This document shows, piece by piece, positions 1-10,782 of a DNA stretch of 64,000 nt. The notes under the pieces are model-generated. The model saw nothing but the letters and a program-made list of their open reading frames with translations, ran no database searches and was not told where the DNA came from. The DNA comes from Cladophialophora immunda. Its lineage: Eukaryota; Ascomycota; Eurotiomycetes; Chaetothyriales; Herpotrichiellaceae. The stretch lies in assembly GCF_000835495.1 (NCBI RefSeq), contig NW_015622542.1, positions 4,734,485 to 4,798,484 on the forward strand. The letters run 5' to 3'. Positions within the stretch are counted from its first letter, which is position 1. Each line of letters starts with the position of its first letter. Made by a program: the position numbers and the translations under genes.

Positions 1-550
1 ACTAGGAACATCTTTCTCCAAGGACCACTCTTGGGCGTACACTGCATATGGCAAGATACGTGTTTCGTCGCCTGGTAATCTAGGTACCTAGAGGTGTGTC
101 TTTTCCGCAAATAGAGACAAAGACTCGAGATCTGGAACCAGTGACTCCGCCAATGACACGCAGTGCTCGAGAACCAAACCTCAGTTCGTGATCACCTCCT
201 TGCTTGGTCCTGGACGCTCGACACTCGACAAAGGAGAAATCGGTGAGAACGTGGTAGGCGCATTTTCCGCTCAGTAACTTTTCGGGCTCACTCACTGGTA
301 GTGCACAGATAATCTGGAAAGAAGGTTGTAATAATCTGCCTTGACATTTCCATTTGATCCGATTAACGCAAATGGCCAATTCCGGCCCTAGATCCAAAGA
401 CCAACAAGGTCCAGAGGACTCTTTTTGTGCTATCCCTCACCATTTTAAAAGAGACACATTCCATGCCAACATCCCCCCCAGCTCCTTGCCTATTTCAGAG
501 TCCTCGAATAATCCGTAATAGAAATACTCAATGCACTTTTCAGTCGAGAC

Positions 551-655
551 ACCTTCTCAGGATCTGCGTGTCTGTGAGATCTCAGATCATCAATTACCAC
601 CTTCTCAGGATCTGCGTGTCTGTGAGATCTCAGATCATCAATTACCACCTTCTCA
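551..655. repeat. 48-bp direct tandem repeat, about 2.2 copies
   Basis: A 48-bp unit beginning ACCTTCTCAGGATCTGCG occurs at 551-598 and again, with no difference seen, at 599-646. A third copy starts at 647 and is lost after 9 bases. The two full copies appear identical, which suggests a recent duplication. The repeat lies downstream of the stop of the neighbouring minus-strand gene, so it is probably intergenic or in that gene's 3' region. Confidence 0.9.
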
Positions 656-706
656 TCTTACCCCCCGGCATCAGATGGACACAGCGCAATCATATCGGGA
701 GCCAAT

Positions 707-1876
707 TCAGAGTCCACCGGCTACACAGACAGAAGGCTCCTCATGCACGGCGTATCTTACGAACGTCGTTTGTCCTTTGGAATGGGAATACACCAAGTCT
801 CCAAAAGAGTGCTCAGCGAGACTAAACATTGGGAGGTGGTCCTCGGGTGGAAGGTCAAACACACAGCGTGGTTGAAAACACAAGATCAGGGTCCCTCGTT
901 CGCCAATTTCGTCCATGTGTTCGGGGATCAGATGATGTGGCATCCTCACGCACCCCAACACGATCATTGCACAGTATTTCAGCCAATGCTCTGCTAGACG
1001 ACTTGGAGGCCGAAAATTAGGGCCAGGGAGGCTCTGTTGGTATAATTCGTCCAGACCAGCAAGGTCTCGGTGCCCCAGACGAGCTGTGATGTCGCGAATC
1101 TCGAATTCGGCGAGAGTAGGTGTCCGCTCGTCGAGTTCGTCGGTTGTCCATTCGTCTAACAAGCCAAAGGAGATACGTAGACGTTGGACACGTTGCAAAT
1201 TCGGAAGCATGCGCTCTTGGGTGAAGAGCTCGTGTTGTCCGTACGTTTCAAGGCTGAAGGTTGCAAAACGGAAAAACGTGCCCTGAGCCTCGGCATAGAC
1301 TTGGCGACAGACTAGGAAGATGCTGAGCGCATCCAAGAGTGGGATCGGATCATTCTCAACTTTCACGGAAGACTTTGTATCGGCGGATGAGTCTGCTTCG
1401 GCTGGCGGCTGACTGTGAGATGATATTTCGCTGACAGAAGACTCTCTTGCATCGGGCGGCTGGAGCAGAGACCATATGGGAATGGCTGGTTCGGATGTTG
1501 ACGACTGATTGTGAGGTGATATTCCGTTGACAGAAGGCTCTGCTGCATCGTATGGCTGGAGCAGAGACCATATGGGAATTGCTGGTTCGGATGTTGGCCA
1601 CTGACTGTGAGATGATATTTCGTTGACAGAAGACTCTACCGCGTCGTACGGCAGGAGCAGAGACGATATGGGAATGGCCGGTTCGGATGTTGATGACAGA
1701 CTATAAGGTGGTATTTCATTATCATCAGATGCCTCTACTACTGGAGAGACGACGAGGCCGTCGAAAAGAAGAGCATAGATGTGGTCACGGATCTCCAACG
1801 GGAGGCTCAGAAATGATGCTCCCTGAGAGCCGTTGCTCTCTGACTGCTGTTCCTGATTGATAGCTATACTGCTCAT
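707..1876 (-). CDS. 2EXR/F-box-like repeat-containing protein
   Basis: Unknown cellular role. Just after the start the protein reads FLSLPLEIRDHIYALLF, and later LVCRQVYAEAQGTFFRF. This pair of segments (an F-box-like LPxEIRxxIY helix, then a CRQxxxEA helix) is typical of the large fungal 2EXR/F-box-like group. Between them lie three tandem 32-residue repeats sharing TSEPAIPI, SLL and EISxHSQ, followed by a poor fourth copy. I chose the ATG at 1876 (start MSSIAINQE), giving 389 aa. The same frame stays open to an ATG at 2050, but that would add about 58 residues of Thr-Ile-Ala repeat encoded by a minisatellite, which is more likely 5' UTR. No intron is needed. Substrate or partner cannot be deduced. 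Confidence 0.6.
   Translation of the reverse strand: MSSIAINQEQQSESNGSQGASFLSLPLEIRDHIYALLFDGLVVSPVVEASDDNEIPPYSLSSTSEPAIPISSLLLPYDAVESSVNEISSHSQWPTSEPAIPIWSLLQPYDAAEPSVNGISPHNQSSTSEPAIPIWSLLQPPDARESSVSEISSHSQPPAEADSSADTKSSVKVENDPIPLLDALSIFLVCRQVYAEAQGTFFRFATFSLETYGQHELFTQERMLPNLQRVQRLRISFGLLDEWTTDELDERTPTLAEFEIRDITARLGHRDLAGLDELYQQSLPGPNFRPPSRLAEHWLKYCAMIVLGCVRMPHHLIPEHMDEIGERGTLILCFQPRCVFDLPPEDHLPMFSLAEHSFGDLVYSHSKGQTTFVRYAVHEEPSVCVAGGL
1409..1745. repeat. 96-bp tandem repeat inside a coding sequence, about 3.4 copies
   Basis: Units start at 1409, 1505 and 1601 (CTGACTGTGAGATGATATTT and close variants), with a degenerate fourth from 1697. The period is exactly 96 bp, so the reading frame of the minus-strand host gene is kept and the protein gains 32-residue repeats. 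Copies differ at scattered positions, so this is older than the 48-bp repeat at 551. Confidence 0.9.
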
Positions 1877-2016
1877 GATGATGGTGGTGATGGCGGTGAT
1901 GGTGGTGATGGCGGTGATGGCGGTGATGGTGGTGATGGCGGTGATGGTGGTGATGGCGGTGATGGCGGTGATGGTGGTGATGGCGGTGATGGTGGTGATG
2001 GCGGTGATGGTGGTGA
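1877..2016. repeat. 9-bp-based minisatellite (GATGGTGGT/GATGGCGGT)
   Basis: About 140 bp built from 9-bp modules GATGGTGGT and GATGGCGGT in a higher-order order. On the minus strand it reads ITT/ITA repeats without a stop. It directly abuts the chosen start codon of the 2EXR-like gene, so copy-number change would alter either its leader or its N-terminus. Confidence 0.9.
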
Positions 2017-2419
2017 CGTTAGGAGGAGTAATTGTGGGCGGGATGGGCAAGACGGATGGTGTTAAATGGCGATGAAGCTCGAGTCCATTGCCCCCCCCCT
2101 CACCTTGCCCCCCTTACACCGCTTGTTATTAGTAGCCAATCGATGATGTAGCTGGGGCACCCGCAAAATCGCGGGGCAGCGAATGGGGAGCGGATAAGGC
2201 TCGACGAGGCTGACAAGGCTGCATAGAAGTTTTCGCTAACCACCGGCAAGGGATTCCGAATCGCGCCAATGCTACTCCGTACTGATATCCTATTGCTCGA
2301 TCTAAACTAACTATATCTATTTAGCATTGTGCTTCTCGGATAATGATGTTCCCCCACCAGCAGCATTTCGACAACCCTTCCTCATACTCCTCCATTGTCT
2401 GTTACTCTCGCATTACCCT

Positions 2420-5400
2420 CTACTTCACCTGACCAGCCCCCAAAATAGCCTTCAACACCCAAAACACAGTTCTTACAATCCACCCAAGAATCCCCAATAA
2501 CCCTAGCACCAGCCCCAACAGCCGGAGGGCTAACGTACTCAACGCGGCAAAGACAATCAAATAAAGCAGACTCCTCCCCACATCCAGCACAAATCCACCA
2601 GCCGTCTCCCCTTTATCAAGGCGAAGCTTGATCTTCCCGGTCTTGGAGTACACAAATACCATCGCCCACAGACGCCATCCCGTCCTCATCATGAGTTGGG
2701 CCATGACCCAGCCTCTCTGAGCCAGTTTTTTCCCCAAGGGAAGAACTTGAGGGTGATTGCGAACCCACATCTTGCCGGCTTCAAGGGGTATGAGAAGCAC
2801 ATCGCCAATTGCAGCATAACTGCTACAAGAGGCTAGGGACAAAAGACTCGGGACTTGCAGGTCGATGGTCGTGACGCTCGCGCCGCTGAGATTGCGTCTT
2901 TTGGTCGAACCATCCTTACCGGAGTTGAAGCAGGAGATCGCGGAGCCAAGAGGTGTTGGAACGCGGACCCGAGACCCTCCGCTCGCGGCGCGGTGATATC
3001 GGGCCCTTTCGCTGCCAATGCGTAAAGGGATGCCGGTCCCGATAATGGGTAAGCTTGAACTTCTCTGTCTTCTGTGCATAGTGGGGCGAGCCGCAGCACC
3101 TTTTCGTTGTGATGGCCCGGTGGCACTAAATGCTGCTGCCAATGTCTCTTTCGTTTCTTTCTGCGATGGCGCTTCCATCGCGCTCAATGCTGCAGCTACT
3201 GCGTCAGGCAGCCGTTTGATTGAGTCGCAACGGGGGTCTATGACTGATGTCAGGGGTTGCATTGTCAACTCAACAGAGGCAGCCTTGGACAAAGCTGCTT
3301 GAATATGATTGCCGGGCTTGGGTGCCTCTACCTTGTGCGACTTCTTCTGTACAGTCTTGACGGCAGCCAGCCGCGTGGTCTTGCTCCTCTCCTGAGCCTT
3401 TTTATCCCTTATGTCTGCTTGCGTTTCTGGTTCACTAGAACTGGTTGAACTTGGGACTTCTGACCAGAGGTTCTCAATAGAATTAGATGCCCATGTTGGG
3501 CTGGGATGACCGAGACAACCTTCATGACAATCGAGTTTGCAGCATTCGGGGCAGCAGATGGTATGATCACGCTCATCGACGACATCGACGTTCTGTTGCA
3601 TGTGGCTCGTTATCTTGCGTTGAATTTCTATGTTTTCTTGCGCAGCTGTATCCTGGGGTAGTTCTGGAAGTGGGCTTCCTTTGGGATGCAAAGCTTTAGT
3701 ACCCACGTTTGCTTTGTCGAAGTCCTTCTGGGGGGCGGATGTAGGGATGACACTATCTGTATTGTGAAGCTTGGCGTCCACGAATCCATGATTGCAATGG
3801 CTGCATCTCCTCATCAGGCCAAGATCGCTGGAGCTCATTTCTGTGCGGTCGGGTGGTACGTCGTTGAACGTTATGGGTCCTTGGAAGGGTTGTAGGCGTG
3901 GTTTCAAAGGCTTCGGCATGAGGTTCGTCTCCGGCATGAGGCAACCTTCTCCTGCGATTTTCTCCACGGCCGATGGCATCCGTAGCCATTGAAGCTTTGG
4001 GTCTGTCAACTCTGACCGAGCCGTTGGTGGCCCCATTCTGGGCACGACGTACATCCCTTCGGCTCTCGTGAGCAAGGGGGGTCGGCCCATTTCCCTGGGC
4101 CTGATCCTTGGCATTGGGATTGACATGATGGCATCGGCATTCATATTCGTGGTAGTGTTCATGATAATGTCTGTGTCGCCGGGAGGAGGTGGTTTCAGGC
4201 GGAAACCACGTTGGCCACGGTTCAACATCCATTGATCGGGCGGCTGAGGTCTTACGGCCACGCGGAGTGGCCTTTCGAGACGGCGCGCGCCCATGGATAT
4301 GTCTGTGGGAATGGTAGTGGTACTCGACAACGGATCGAAACCTTGTCTCATTCTGTTGAGCAACTTTGTTTCCGGCGGAGATAGGGCTCGTGGCCCTTTG
4401 ACCCTGGGACCAGTCGTCTGCGTCAACGGCAATAGGTGCTTCGGAGGGTTGTCGTACTCTGGGATTGGCATCACTCTCTCCCCGATGGGTTTGATGTGTT
4501 TCGCTGGGGGGGGGATCGGGTACATTGGCTTCCGCGTGCGAATGTATGGGTATACCAGATCGCCTCCCCTCGGACCCTGGGGGGCTGCGGAGTACGAATT
4601 TAGAGGTCCTGTCATGCTCATTCCGTTCTCTCCCTTCGGGGTAGTCGGATACGGTAACTGTTCCGGCATCGACTGGGATAGGCCACTGTTCATCGGCAGA
4701 CATGGTAGTTCTTTTTCGACTGTATGACGGCCAGAGATGTTTGAGGTTTTTGAATTTTGGACGTCTGCTTGCTGGTCCGTCTTGAGGACCCCTAAAAAAG
4801 GGTCGTCTCCAGTTTGACTTCCAGTGTCTGAGCTGCGGGTGGGAATCCTCGGCAGATTCTTCTCGACAGGTTGGGGTCGGAACAAGCGTCCTTTTAGAGG
4901 ATCAGGTGCCGAGGAGGATCGAGTCTCGCCGCTGAATATGGGATTCTTTCGGACGGTGTCCGTGCTTCCGCTCGTACCTCGCTGAGGATGTGAAACTAGC
5001 TCTGCGGTGCTTCTACTCGGAGGACTCCCAACAGGCTTCCGCTTAATTGCGCTGTTGAGCTTTATATTGTCTTGCAAATTGACTTGTTCGACGCCACTGT
5101 GAACGCCTTCTGGTTCCATGCCAACTCCCGGCGCATTCTGATGCAGTGGGACTGTCACTGCAGGACCGTAGGACGGGTTGACATTGTGATCACTTTGCAC
5201 ACCGCCATGGTCAAGTAATGAAGCTTTTCTCCCATTGGTCGCAAGCTTCTGTGGAGTCCTGAGGGTTTGGTATTGATGTTCCAGAGGTTCATCTGTCACG
5301 GACGCTGATAGAGGCGTTGGCTCATCTAGATCCAAGCTAATCCACTGGTCTCCTCTTTGCCGCCATCGACTCGAGGGACCTTGACGTCCGATCCTTGACA

Positions 5401-6034
5401 AGTCGTTTTGATTCCGATCAATGGAGCTGCTAGCGCTGTGCGATCCAGGTGTGACTACTCCAGTCCGGGGGTTTGCGCCACGAGCGAGCAGGTAGTCATC
5501 GCTGCTGACAAGGCGATGCATCTCCGAGCAAGTCGCAGGGCTATCACCCTGCGCTTTCTTCAGCGGCTCGATATCCACTCTAGACTTCTTAGCTTCTTGA
5601 CTTGAGTAACCGCCGACAAAGCCACGAGCTCGGCGGCGTGAGTGACCCGAGGTAACGTGTGCAGCATCGAGCTCCGGTGCAGTGTTCAATCCACGCGATC
5701 GCAAATCTCGCTGGAAGTGAGACTCTCCATCGAATATCGATTGGCATTCGGCACTCTGCTCTACTGAGGTGCGTAGTCGCTGGTCGTCGATGCCGTCACA
5801 GTAGAAATTGGTGCATTGTTTCCCTGGGTCTTGGTCACAGGTAATTTGATCGTAGCAAAACTTAGAAGTGTGTCGTAATGAGCGCTGATGTCTGAAGGGA
5901 CTGCCTTCTCCTTTCTCTGGTGAGGTCTGCTTCTTGATGGTGAATGAACCTATTGAGGATGAGAATTTGTGGGCAAGACGAGAGGTAAAAGAGGGTGAAA
6001 CTTCAGGGGAAGAATGTGGATGCTTCCCAGGCAT
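2420..6034 (-). CDS. Large low-complexity protein with Cys-rich motifs and a hydrophobic C-terminal tail
   Basis: I do not recognise this gene; it is an uninterrupted 1204-aa frame starting MPGKHPHSSPEVSPSF. The first 800 residues are rich in Ser, Pro, Arg and Gln and look disordered, with Pro-rich stretches such as YPIPPPAKHIKPI. Two Cys clusters are visible: RRCSHCNHGF, and TICCPECCKLDCHEGC about 80 residues later, which could bind zinc. The last 150 residues are different: a region with LLIPLEAGKMWVRNHP, then two strongly hydrophobic segments near the end (YLIVFAALSTLALRLLGLVL and LGILGWIVRTVFWVL). This suggests a membrane-anchored protein with a long cytosolic or nuclear part. It is followed by the NUR1 gene on the same strand after 267 bp. 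Function is unknown; an undetected short intron cannot be excluded. Confidence 0.65.
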   Translation of the reverse strand: MPGKHPHSSPEVSPSFTSRLAHKFSSSIGSFTIKKQTSPEKGEGSPFRHQRSLRHTSKFCYDQITCDQDPGKQCTNFYCDGIDDQRLRTSVEQSAECQSIFDGESHFQRDLRSRGLNTAPELDAAHVTSGHSRRRARGFVGGYSSQEAKKSRVDIEPLKKAQGDSPATCSEMHRLVSSDDYLLARGANPRTGVVTPGSHSASSSIDRNQNDLSRIGRQGPSSRWRQRGDQWISLDLDEPTPLSASVTDEPLEHQYQTLRTPQKLATNGRKASLLDHGGVQSDHNVNPSYGPAVTVPLHQNAPGVGMEPEGVHSGVEQVNLQDNIKLNSAIKRKPVGSPPSRSTAELVSHPQRGTSGSTDTVRKNPIFSGETRSSSAPDPLKGRLFRPQPVEKNLPRIPTRSSDTGSQTGDDPFLGVLKTDQQADVQNSKTSNISGRHTVEKELPCLPMNSGLSQSMPEQLPYPTTPKGENGMSMTGPLNSYSAAPQGPRGGDLVYPYIRTRKPMYPIPPPAKHIKPIGERVMPIPEYDNPPKHLLPLTQTTGPRVKGPRALSPPETKLLNRMRQGFDPLSSTTTIPTDISMGARRLERPLRVAVRPQPPDQWMLNRGQRGFRLKPPPPGDTDIIMNTTTNMNADAIMSIPMPRIRPREMGRPPLLTRAEGMYVVPRMGPPTARSELTDPKLQWLRMPSAVEKIAGEGCLMPETNLMPKPLKPRLQPFQGPITFNDVPPDRTEMSSSDLGLMRRCSHCNHGFVDAKLHNTDSVIPTSAPQKDFDKANVGTKALHPKGSPLPELPQDTAAQENIEIQRKITSHMQQNVDVVDERDHTICCPECCKLDCHEGCLGHPSPTWASNSIENLWSEVPSSTSSSEPETQADIRDKKAQERSKTTRLAAVKTVQKKSHKVEAPKPGNHIQAALSKAASVELTMQPLTSVIDPRCDSIKRLPDAVAAALSAMEAPSQKETKETLAAAFSATGPSQRKGAAARPTMHRRQRSSSLPIIGTGIPLRIGSERARYHRAASGGSRVRVPTPLGSAISCFNSGKDGSTKRRNLSGASVTTIDLQVPSLLSLASCSSYAAIGDVLLIPLEAGKMWVRNHPQVLPLGKKLAQRGWVMAQLMMRTGWRLWAMVFVYSKTGKIKLRLDKGETAGGFVLDVGRSLLYLIVFAALSTLALRLLGLVLGLLGILGWIVRTVFWVLKAILGAGQVK

Positions 6035-6301
6035 CGTGGGAAACCGGAGATGGTTGCTATGATATGTACTTCATACCATATACTGGTCTGTGCACCAGGC
6101 GTGGTTTGGAGGACGCCATGCCACATGGCCGGTGGTATTTTGAAAGACGGTTACCCTGACGGTGGAATATCCGCGGGAAGCGCCATGATGCAGTGGCGGA
6201 AGGGACAACTGAAATTGATTCGCCCAAGGAGCAGGAACTGGGGACTCTGTAGAAGCCATTTACGAAAGGGTATCTCGCTTTTTGGAATAATCGTACATCT
6301 A

Positions 6302-7649
6302 TTAGAACCGACCGCTCTCTCTTCGGTGTTTATCGGGTTGGAACTGAGCCCATCTTTGAGAAACAGCAGCAGCAGGCACACTCATTCTCTTGTCCGGGCT
6401 TGACCCTCGTTTTTCTGGACTCGTTACCCTATTCTCACGAGAAAATTGGGCAGACGCACTTTTCCGGAGAGGGGAGGCAGCATGGGAGTATACACCAAGA
6501 CTTCCGCCCTCACCACCAGTGGCTGTTGGTCGAAAATTTGGTTGCCGCATTCCGATCAGAGGTCTCACAGCTGTGCCGGGGTTGGCATTGTGAATTGGTG
6601 AACGGAAATCCGGGGTGGTTGTTCGTTGTCGGAGATTGGAGCCAGGTATCGCTGTATCGGGATCTGTATACTGCGTGTAATTGGGGTTTGGATTCGGTCT
6701 GAACCCGCGATTGATCACCACCATTGGTTTGTAGACGTCGACCTTGTTGTACCTCTCATCACGAGCTGGGCTGTATGAGGCTTGCTCACTGAACTGAGTG
6801 CCTACGTCTCGGTACAGTGGCTGAGTCCGTGGTCTGACATATTTTGTATCGTACTCATGCAATACTTCTTTGGAGATCAAGGCTGAATCTTTGACCTGAG
6901 CGGAGTAGCTTGACTGGAGGAAGATGAGCTGCGCGGAGAGGAGCAGTGCGACGAACATGGCAGTCGCAATTGTGACGCTAGGTCGAGGGTCAGAAGACAG
7001 AGTGGGTAGGAAAAGCCAGTAAACAAGGATGTGGCCAGGACTGAAGTAACAGAACAAGCGTAGGGATATTGGTAAGGGGTCCCAGATGGCGACTTCCCAG
7101 ACGTCTCTTGTTGGATCAGGATGTGCTCTTGACTGTGCTGTCTCTGTTCCAATGATACGCGAAAGAAACTGTAAGGGAGACGAGGAAACTGGGGAGGAAT
7201 CGACTCGGACTCGTTTGGCGGAAGGGGTGCTCGGGACGTCGTCGACGGATGTTTCGAACAGCCGGTAATGCCTTTTCCGCCAGAAGGTGTAGGTAGCATT
7301 GACGGCGCAGAACAGCGTTAAGAAGTGGACAATGAAGGTAGCCTGCGACACTTTCAGATTCGGGCTGGTCTTTGACGGTCACGACAGCTCTTACCAGCCA
7401 GGTTGTCCACGCCACTCCCGGCACATCGCCAAACACATCATCATAACTGGTCGTTTGGGATTTGGAATTGGCTCTCGCGATGACAAAGATGACATTCAAC
7501 GCAATACCAATTGGTGCAGCCCATTCCTTCTCAAGTTGATCCCAGCCATTGGACTCAAGTTCCTCTGACAGCCACAGGAGGAAATCGTAGGGGTTGAGGT
7601 AGCCCTTGATGCGCTCTGTGAGAGGCTGACGCCTCACAAACTTGGGCAT
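6302..7649 (-). CDS. NUR1: Nuclear rim protein 1 (Nur1/Mug154 family)
   Basis: This protein of the inner nuclear membrane works, in yeasts, with the Lem2/Heh1 system to tether rDNA and silent chromatin. Two exons are inferred: 7649-7395 and 7342-6302, with a 52-bp intron (GTAAGA...GCAG) joining TTWL to ATFIV; the product is 431 aa. The family is clear from the start MPKFVRRQPLTERIKGYLNP, YDFLLWLSEELES, RKRHYRLFE, KRVRVDSSPVSSSPLQFLS, WDPLPISLRLFCYFSPGH and HEYDTKYVRPRTQP. Hydrophobic segments occur in IGIALNVIFVIA, FIVHFLTLFCAVNATY, ILVYWLFLPTL and TIATAMFVALLLSAQLIFL. The C-terminal 150 residues are Ser/Arg/Pro-rich. It is divergent from the V-ATPase subunit F gene, sharing a 316-bp promoter. 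Confidence 0.93.
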
Positions 7650-7965
7650 CCTTTAGGTGAAGCAGAGTGTGACGCACGCCCCGAACACATTCTCCTGCAG
7701 AATCGCAGGCAGAATGATGCGATCGCAGAGTCTCAATTTGAATGCCACTGAGCGAAGATGAAATTTGGGGAGCAGTGGTGGAAGACCAGCGTAAACAATG
7801 ACGAAATGCAGCCAATCGGAGACGTCACTGGCCCGCCGATGCGCTACGCGAGCTGCGTTGGGGTACGAGCTGGTATATGACTGACTGCACCTCCTTCACT
7901 TCTCGGGAGAAGCTTCAGCCAGCTTCATTCGATTTCCAAAGCTCAGGCTCCAACATTTCGCAACA
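7650..7965. promoter_or_regulatory. Shared intergenic promoter, NUR1 / V-ATPase subunit F
   Basis: 316 bp separate the two divergent start codons. No TATA box or obvious factor site stands out. A pyrimidine-rich patch (CTCCTTCACTTCTC, about 7889-7902) lies shortly before the V-ATPase start, as is common in fungal 5' leaders. Confidence 0.5.
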
Positions 7966-8502
7966 ATGGCAGCGCCAGCGTCAGCATACAAGGTACCCAC
8001 GCTGCTCTTGTCACTAGATAATCTACTTATGATAACTGTCTAGGACCGGCAATTCATTGCTGTCATTGGGGACGAAGAGTAAGTCCCCCGCCGACTGCCA
8101 AACGGCTGACCCTCTCGACTCACCCGCATGTTCCAGCTCAGTCACTGGCCTATTGCTTGCAGGCATTGGGCATATCACCGACCCCCCCGACTCACAGAAG
8201 AACTTTCTCGTGTGCGATGCAAAGACCGAGAAGCCCCAAATCGAGCAAGCATTCAACAGATTTACGAAAGAGCGGAAAGATATTGGAATCGTTTTAATAA
8301 ATCAACATGTGTGGCAAGGCTACAGATCCAAGGCTGAAGTGGGATGCTGATCTTGCTATAGATTGCCGAGCAAATTCGAGACACTGTCGACAGATTCCAA
8401 GATCCGTTCCCTGCTGTCCTCGAAATTCCAAGCAAAGATCACCCTTATGACCCGGAGAAGGACAGTGTACTACGGCGGGTAAGGAGACTGTTCGGCGAAT
8501 GA
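7966..8502 (+). CDS. VMA7: V-type proton ATPase subunit F
   Basis: Subunit F of the V1 sector of the vacuolar H+-ATPase, in the central stalk that couples ATP hydrolysis to proton pumping. Four exons are inferred: 7966-7992, 8044-8078, 8137-8308 and 8362-8502, giving 124 aa. All joins keep frame and give family sequence: [60 protein letters not shown] and [20 protein letters not shown]. The length matches fungal Vma7 (about 118-125 aa). The first exon is only 27 nt, so simple frame scans miss the start. It is divergent from NUR1. Confidence 0.95.
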
Positions 8503-10782
8503 GTCAGGCATGCATACATACATACACACAGAGCTACCATTGTACAATCCGTTGTCGGCAACGATGTCTCCCAGAATTGGGTGAATGGCCAAGCAAGCCG
8601 AAAGACGTATCTGTCCTCCAGGCCCCATTTTATACGGGTATCTCTAATAGCTTTACGGGCCACGACTATTCGATGAGGATTATGATTGCCAGCAATTGAA
8701 CGGGGTCATGAGAATAGCATCCGTCAAGTTGTTGAAGGGGCACCGTTCGACGTCGCGGAACCGGTCAATACAAAGAAGATGCCTTCCTTACAAGCTCTCG
8801 GACCATTCATTCCTTCACTCCAATTCTTCACTCCAATTCTTGAACACATTTGAAGATGTCCATCTGTTACTCACACAGTTACAGGATTCTCACACATCTT
8901 CTGCAGGGCGGAGAGAGCCTGCAATTACTGTCCTTCAGACTGCTATCCGGGCAAACGTTGAGCCGATGTCCTGACGCACCCCAACCAGGCATCATCCATC
9001 ACCCATGAGACACGTTCATTTCGCTTTCTTGTCTTGGCGAAAAAAAAAGGGAGCGCGCAAACGATGTTCAGGGCACACCTTTTCCCTACACAACTGCCCA
9101 CAAAAATTGCAAAAAACTCAGCTTGTGAGAAAACCCAGTCAAGGGTTTTTTTGGTTTCGCATTCAGTTAGCTGGGCGATGAGTTGCTCCCACCTATAGCT
9201 TATCCTAGACCAGAGCTCCTGCGCATTTTCGGGGAACCACTATGAGCATATCCGAAGTCATCATATCATCCGAATTAGGGAGTTACAAAGTAGAGCTCCT
9301 ACGTTTCAATGATCCTTGGCTATTCACTTCTGGCTGCGAGTTAGGGAGATGAGGATGAGACTGTGGACGAGACTTATTTCCAAATCACTTTGCAGGTCGA
9401 ATGTTGACTGGAATTTGGCGACACAAATATATATTGTGAGTTATTGTCCTCAGTGATATCAAGTGGGTCCTGCGCCTTGCTGGGGGAGTACGCTGGTGAT
9501 CGAATCCAACGTACAGGGGCTGACTTCAACGGACAAAGAACGAGGCGGCTGCCGGTGGTCCAATCTGCACTATGAACAGATGCCACGAGTAATACGGCTC
9601 TTACCAAGCTCGACGAGAAACCGGGTTGTGACATGCACCATCCTCCGGGGAAAATGTAGATTTCCCATATCATGAAACCTGCCAGACGGTTCACGTTCTC
9701 TCAATGGCTGGGGATGCTTTAGCCACGCCAGGGCCGGGGAGAAACAGTCACGGTCTCCTGGGCTGAAGCCACAGCGAGCATAAACCCAGTAGGGAGGAGT
9801 GTATTATCAGTGTCAACTTGTCTCGGGGTCCTCTCGTATGTATCTCTGGCAAACGAGGGTCAAAAGCGCTTTTGGTCAATGGGTCTTCGCATTCTTCGGC
9901 AACAAGCCACATAACTCTGGTCATCCCAAGCAAGAGACTTGACTGTTGATAACCAGATCGGTGATATGTGCTTGTTCTGGTCTAGATAGCGGAAGGCAGC
10001 GACTACAAGAACAATACGATCCCAGCAGATTCAGCGATACGGGGCAGATTAGTTCATCCAGGAAATCCACCTTGCAACGAACAACTACGGTGTTTGCAGT
10101 TAACGACAGAAACCTGAGGAATCTACGCGAGAAATCCTCATCTTCGGGCTGCTGCGAATATGGGAAGGATAACGGACGTCAATGCGTACGATGCCACAGC
10201 TACGTTACTCACCCAGCACAGATCACGAAATGGAGTTGCGTGGAAGTGCCTGCCCAAGGCTTTCGCGAGATCAGCTGCTGGGCAATGCGCATGACGCAGG
10301 CGGAGGATCAAATGGAATCAAATGGGAGTTTGATAATCAAGTCTCCCCCGCTTGCAGGCGTCCCCAGTAGTGGACCTGCTCAAGGCTCACAACGTATGAT
10401 AATTGAGACTACGAATGGGACAACTGGCAACGAAGTTGAAAGATCGGTGTATTTATTGGAACTCGCCCACTGAGTCGACACAACCGGACAAGGCTGCACT
10501 CCTTTGCGCTCCCACGGGCTGTGCTTTCCGCATCTGGCATAAACTGCAGGGTGGGGGGAGCTCAGTGTTGCACCGCTAAACAATGCATTGAGTCCGCCAC
10601 GCAACTGGTATGACTCTTCATAACTTGGCAAGGTGTCGGTCTTTTCCAGGACCTGCTGAAATTATCTTCTCTTCTGCGATATACAAACAGTGTGTGCGAT
10701 ATATTGACTTCGCCCAAAGCCAATACCTCTCCCCTAGTACGACAGACCGAGGACATGGAATGTGCCGATCAGCCTCGAGGAA
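8503..10782. other. Gene-poor interval of 2.3 kb
   Basis: No recognisable gene. The longest open frame (9946-10473, plus, 175 codons) has no family resemblance and an ordinary chance composition. An A-run followed by GGGAGCG lies near 9041-9055. The interval may hold the long promoter of the acetyltransferase gene or an unrecognised noncoding RNA. Confidence 0.5.

Noticed and set aside
1877..2050. Minisatellite-encoded N-terminus of the 2EXR-like protein
   Set aside because: Thr-Ile-Ala repeats without other sequence are more likely leader DNA; the ATG at 1876 gives a normal family start.
9946..10473. 175-codon plus-strand frame in the gene-poor interval
   Set aside because: No family resemblance, no supporting splice pattern, ordinary chance composition.
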